A stretch of DNA of 8,248 nucleotides from SZUA-186 sp041552135 (lineage in GTDB: Bacteria > Pseudomonadota > Gammaproteobacteria > UBA9214). Made by a program: the position numbers and the translations under genes. Position 1 is the stretch's first letter. Each line of letters opens with the position of its first letter. Of this stretch, positions 6,166-8,248 are shown in pieces. The notes under the pieces are model-generated. The model had not been told where the DNA came from, did not search any database, and saw only the letters and a list, made by a program, of their open reading frames with translations. The stretch is taken from the NCBI GenBank assembly GCA_041552135.1, contig JBFELL010000130.1, forward strand, positions 1-8,248, in the 5' to 3' direction.

Positions 6166-7095
6166 TCAGCGGCGGATGTCGAGGCGGCTGCGACTGACTT
6201 CACTGAACTGCCCGCTACCGGACTCGTACGCCCGCACCGCGATATCCAGCGCCCAGCTACCCGCCGTGTGCCGCACTGTGTAAAGGTGATACTGAGCGAC
6301 ACGACCGGGACGCGGACCGACGGACGAGGCCGACGGGATCCCGAACACCGGGACATGCGTGCCGGGGATCTCGATCAGGCTGTGCACCGGCCGGTGCTGG
6401 TGCCCGTGCAGCACCAGTTCCGCGCCCTGCCTTGCTATGACCTCGCACAAGCGCCCGGCATCGGTCAGCCGCTTGCGCCATTTCTCCTCGCCCGGCACCG
6501 GCGGGTGATGCAGCAGCACGACCCGGAACAGACCCTGCCGGCCGGTACCCTCCAGCAGCTCGCCAAGCCGCTGCAGCTGCCGGCCACCGAGTGAGCCGGT
6601 TGCCATGAAGGGGGCCGAGGGGCGCGCCGTAGACAACCCGATCAGTGCCACGGGTCCACGGATGCGCAGGCTCGGAAAGGTACCCTCTGCCGGGGCGCCG
6701 GAACTGCCGGCCGTGGGATCATCCGACTCGAGATACTCGCGCCAGTGGGCAAAGCTGTCGCTCCAGCCGGCAGTGACGTAGGCATCGTGGTTGCCGGGCA
6801 CGACCGTCACCTTGTGCGGCTCGCCCAGTGCCTCCAGCCAGCCTCGCGCCTCGCGGAACTCGGCCGGCAGGCCAATGTGCGTCAGGTCGCCGGTCACGGC
6901 GATGTGCTCGGGCGCCGCCTGTTCGAGATCTTCCCGCAGTGCGTCCAGCACCTCGCTGCGGTGCTCATTGCGCCGGCGCCGGCGCCAGGACAGGTAGCCC
7001 AGCACGCGCTTGTTGACAAGATCGCGCCAGTCCACCTGCTCCAGGGATGTCAGGTGCGGGTCAGAGACTTGCGCGAAAAAAAGGGAGTCTTTCAT
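6166..7095 (-). CDS. Calcineurin-like metallophosphoesterase
   Basis: This 309-residue dimetal phosphoesterase has the full motif set in order: D12-x-H14 (SDPH), GD at 69-70 (VTGDLTH), GNHD at 101-104, HH at 196-197 (LLHHPP) and GHQH at 231-234 after H230. All metal and catalytic residues seem intact, so it should be active. The overall pattern is that of the CpdA/Icc-like branch (3',5'-cyclic nucleotide phosphodiesterase-like), but close family members act on many phosphoesters, including lipid phosphates. No signal peptide or membrane span is seen; WRRRRRNEHR (37-46) is a basic patch that might bind acidic lipid or nucleic acid. The ATG at 7095 places the first motif 12 residues in, as usual. 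It is divergent from the lipid kinase gene, which suggests joint control and possibly opposing or consecutive steps on a phospholipid. The actual substrate is unknown. Confidence 0.88.
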   Translation of the reverse strand: MKDSLFFAQVSDPHLTSLEQVDWRDLVNKRVLGYLSWRRRRRNEHRSEVLDALREDLEQAAPEHIAVTGDLTHIGLPAEFREARGWLEALGEPHKVTVVPGNHDAYVTAGWSDSFAHWREYLESDDPTAGSSGAPAEGTFPSLRIRGPVALIGLSTARPSAPFMATGSLGGRQLQRLGELLEGTGRQGLFRVVLLHHPPVPGEEKWRKRLTDAGRLCEVIARQGAELVLHGHQHRPVHSLIEIPGTHVPVFGIPSASSVGPRPGRVAQYHLYTVRHTAGSWALDIAVRAYESGSGQFSEVSRSRLDIRR

Positions 7096-7185
7096 TCAGT
7101 CTGGTACTTGCAGGCGACGCCCGCTGTTGGCGAACCGGTGCTGCCTGGTGATGCCGCAGCCTGCGACTTGCGGGCCGGGAACCGG

Positions 7186-7191
7186 TACACT
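7186..7191 (+). promoter_or_regulatory. Candidate -10 box for the lipid kinase gene
   Basis: TACACT lies 15 bases before the ATG at 7207. A poor -35 (GCGACT, 7163-7168) sits 17 bp upstream. If used, transcription would start near 7198 and leave a leader of only about 9 bases, close to leaderless. The whole divergent gap with the phosphoesterase is 111 bp, and no clear promoter was found for the minus-strand gene. Confidence 0.3.
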
Positions 7192-7206
7192 TTCCGCCCG
7201 ACAACC

Positions 7207-8208
7207 ATGGATACCTCGCATCACACAGCACCGCAGCCGAACGGGCAACTGACCGTCGGGCTCATCAGCAACCCGCACAGCGGCCGCAACCGGAAGCAGC
7301 TGGATGCCATTTGCCGCATTGTCGCAGATTACCCCAATGTGCACCATCGACCGACACAGGGCGCCGGCGAGATACCGGCCGTGCTGGCCGAATTTGGCAG
7401 TCGGCCGATCGATGTACTGGCCATCAACGGCGGTGACGGCACCATTGCCCGCATCCTGACCGAGTTACTGGTCCAGCGGCCCTTTGCCACCCTGCCACGA
7501 CTTGCCCTGCTGCCCGGCGGCACCACCAACATGAACGCCGGTGATGTCGGCCTGCGCGGCAACCTGGTGAAGGCCGTCCGGCGGCTGTGTGAATGGAGCA
7601 CCGGTGCGCAGACGTCGTTTGAAACCCTGCAGCGCCCCGTGCTGCGGGTCACCGGCGGCGACGGCCAGGCCGCGGTCTGCGGCATGTTCTTCGGCGCCGG
7701 CGCCATCATGCAGGGCATTGAATACTGCCGCAGCAACGTACACACAAAGGGCGTCGGCAACGAGATCGGCCCGGGGCTGGCAATGCTCAGGACCATCTGG
7801 GGCATCGCCAGGCGCGACCGCCGTTTCCTGCAGCCTGTTGCGATGGCCGTGCAGCGCAACGACGACCCGGCAAACCCGATGCGCGAAATCCTGATCATGC
7901 TGGTCAGCAGCCTGGACCGGCTGTTTCTGGGATTGCGGCCTTACTGGGGCAAGGAGACCGCCCCGCTGCATGCCACCCTGGTGCTGGACCCTGCCGGCCG
8001 CTTCCTGCGCAACCTGCCCGCGCTGCTGCGCGGCAGGCCCAACCGCCACGTGACGGAGGCAAACGGCTATTACAGCCACAATGCCGAGCGCATCCGGCTG
8101 ACCATGGACGGCATGTGGACACTGGACGGCGAGCTGTACCAGGCCACGCCCGGCGACGGGCCGGTAACCATCACCAGTGGCGGGGACGTGACCTTTGTAC
8201 GCCTGTAG
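7207..8208 (+). CDS. Diacylglycerol/sphingosine kinase-family lipid kinase (ceramide kinase candidate)
   Basis: This 333-residue protein of the DAGK catalytic-domain family (YegS/LCB5-like) shows the nucleotide-site motif SNPHSGRN (21-28), GGDGTI (75-80), LLPGGTTNMN (101-110) and FFGAGAIMQGIEY (161-173). The C-terminal beta domain ends with MDGMWTLDGELYQA (300-313), whose LDGE is a conserved catalytic/metal region of the family. Such enzymes transfer the ATP gamma-phosphate to a lipid hydroxyl at the cytoplasmic face. Caulobacter ceramide kinase CpgB is from this superfamily. Beside a bCerS-like acyltransferase, a ceramide or related lipid is the favoured substrate, with diacylglycerol or sphingoid base as alternatives. 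The ATG at 7207 is the first start after the divergent promoter region and leaves a typical short N-terminus; upstream in-frame codons overlap the phosphoesterase gene. The TAG stop falls inside a REP-like repeat. The long linker (115-160) and the segment at 195-255 are specific to its subgroup and I cannot assign them. Confidence 0.88.
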   Translation: MDTSHHTAPQPNGQLTVGLISNPHSGRNRKQLDAICRIVADYPNVHHRPTQGAGEIPAVLAEFGSRPIDVLAINGGDGTIARILTELLVQRPFATLPRLALLPGGTTNMNAGDVGLRGNLVKAVRRLCEWSTGAQTSFETLQRPVLRVTGGDGQAAVCGMFFGAGAIMQGIEYCRSNVHTKGVGNEIGPGLAMLRTIWGIARRDRRFLQPVAMAVQRNDDPANPMREILIMLVSSLDRLFLGLRPYWGKETAPLHATLVLDPAGRFLRNLPALLRGRPNRHVTEANGYYSHNAERIRLTMDGMWTLDGELYQATPGDGPVTITSGGDVTFVRL

Positions 8209-8230
8209 GAGCGCCGCCCCCGGCGCGATT
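8205..8230 (+). repeat. REP-like element overlapping the lipid kinase stop codon
   Basis: GTAGGAGCG leads into the perfect stem GCGCCG-CCCC-CGGCGC (8211-8226) and then GATT. It is the same family as both arms at 151-214. The TAG of the head (8206-8208) is the kinase stop codon. The hairpin directly after the stop could stabilise the mRNA end; no T run follows the stem within the window, so it is not a standard terminator. Confidence 0.75.
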
Positions 8231-8248
8231 GTTGATAAATTTTCTCGC

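Noticed and set aside
6745..7206. Upstream extension of the lipid kinase frame
   Set aside because: The extension overlaps the phosphoesterase gene on the opposite strand and its 5' region; the kinase fold begins just after the ATG at 7207.

Overview
The window is high-GC DNA with the codon use, REP-like repeats and gene families of a gammaproteobacterium. That assignment is inference: there is no rRNA or marker gene to fix the genus. It holds six complete protein genes and the 5' end of a seventh, with no tRNA, rRNA, CRISPR array or complete transposable element.

Layout, left to right. (1) Positions 1-134, minus strand: the N-terminal piece of a GH130-type glycoside phosphorylase/hydrolase, running off the left edge, with an unclear start. 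(2) 135-266: a convergent pair of REP-like repeats. (3) 267-1223, minus: an NAD(P)-dependent epimerase/dehydratase of the extended SDR type. (4) 1224-1462: a spacer with a GC-rich palindrome and a good intrinsic terminator for the next gene. (5) 1463-3337, minus: a fatty acyl-AMP ligase / acyl-ACP synthetase. (6) 3338-3889: a long, AT-richer divergent intergenic region with a 21-bp palindrome and a candidate promoter. (7) 3890-5032, plus: a GNAT-fold acyltransferase of the bacterial ceramide synthase-like (bCerS-like) group. (8) 5038-5844, plus: a MobA-like nucleotidyltransferase, 5 bp downstream and surely cotranscribed. (9) 5845-6165: a REP-like repeat cluster plus what looks like a fossil copy of the tail of the next gene. 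(10) 6166-7095, minus: a calcineurin-like metallophosphoesterase. (11) 7207-8208, plus: a diacylglycerol/sphingosine-kinase-family lipid kinase, divergent from the phosphoesterase. (12) 8205-8248: another REP-like repeat, which supplies the kinase stop codon.

The unifying reading is a bacterial sphingolipid locus. In Caulobacter, ceramide synthesis uses serine palmitoyltransferase, a dedicated ACP, an acyl-ACP synthetase (FAAL-like), an NAD-dependent epimerase-like ceramide reductase (CerR) and a GNAT-like ceramide synthase (bCerS). A DAG-kinase-family ceramide kinase (CpgB) then starts formation of the phosphoglycerate headgroup. Three of the five ceramide-forming families, plus a candidate lipid kinase, are present here beside a nucleotidyltransferase and a phosphoesterase that could act in headgroup formation. 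Serine palmitoyltransferase and the ACP are not in the window and should lie nearby if the reading is right. All family calls rest on motifs read by eye; the pathway assignment is inference.
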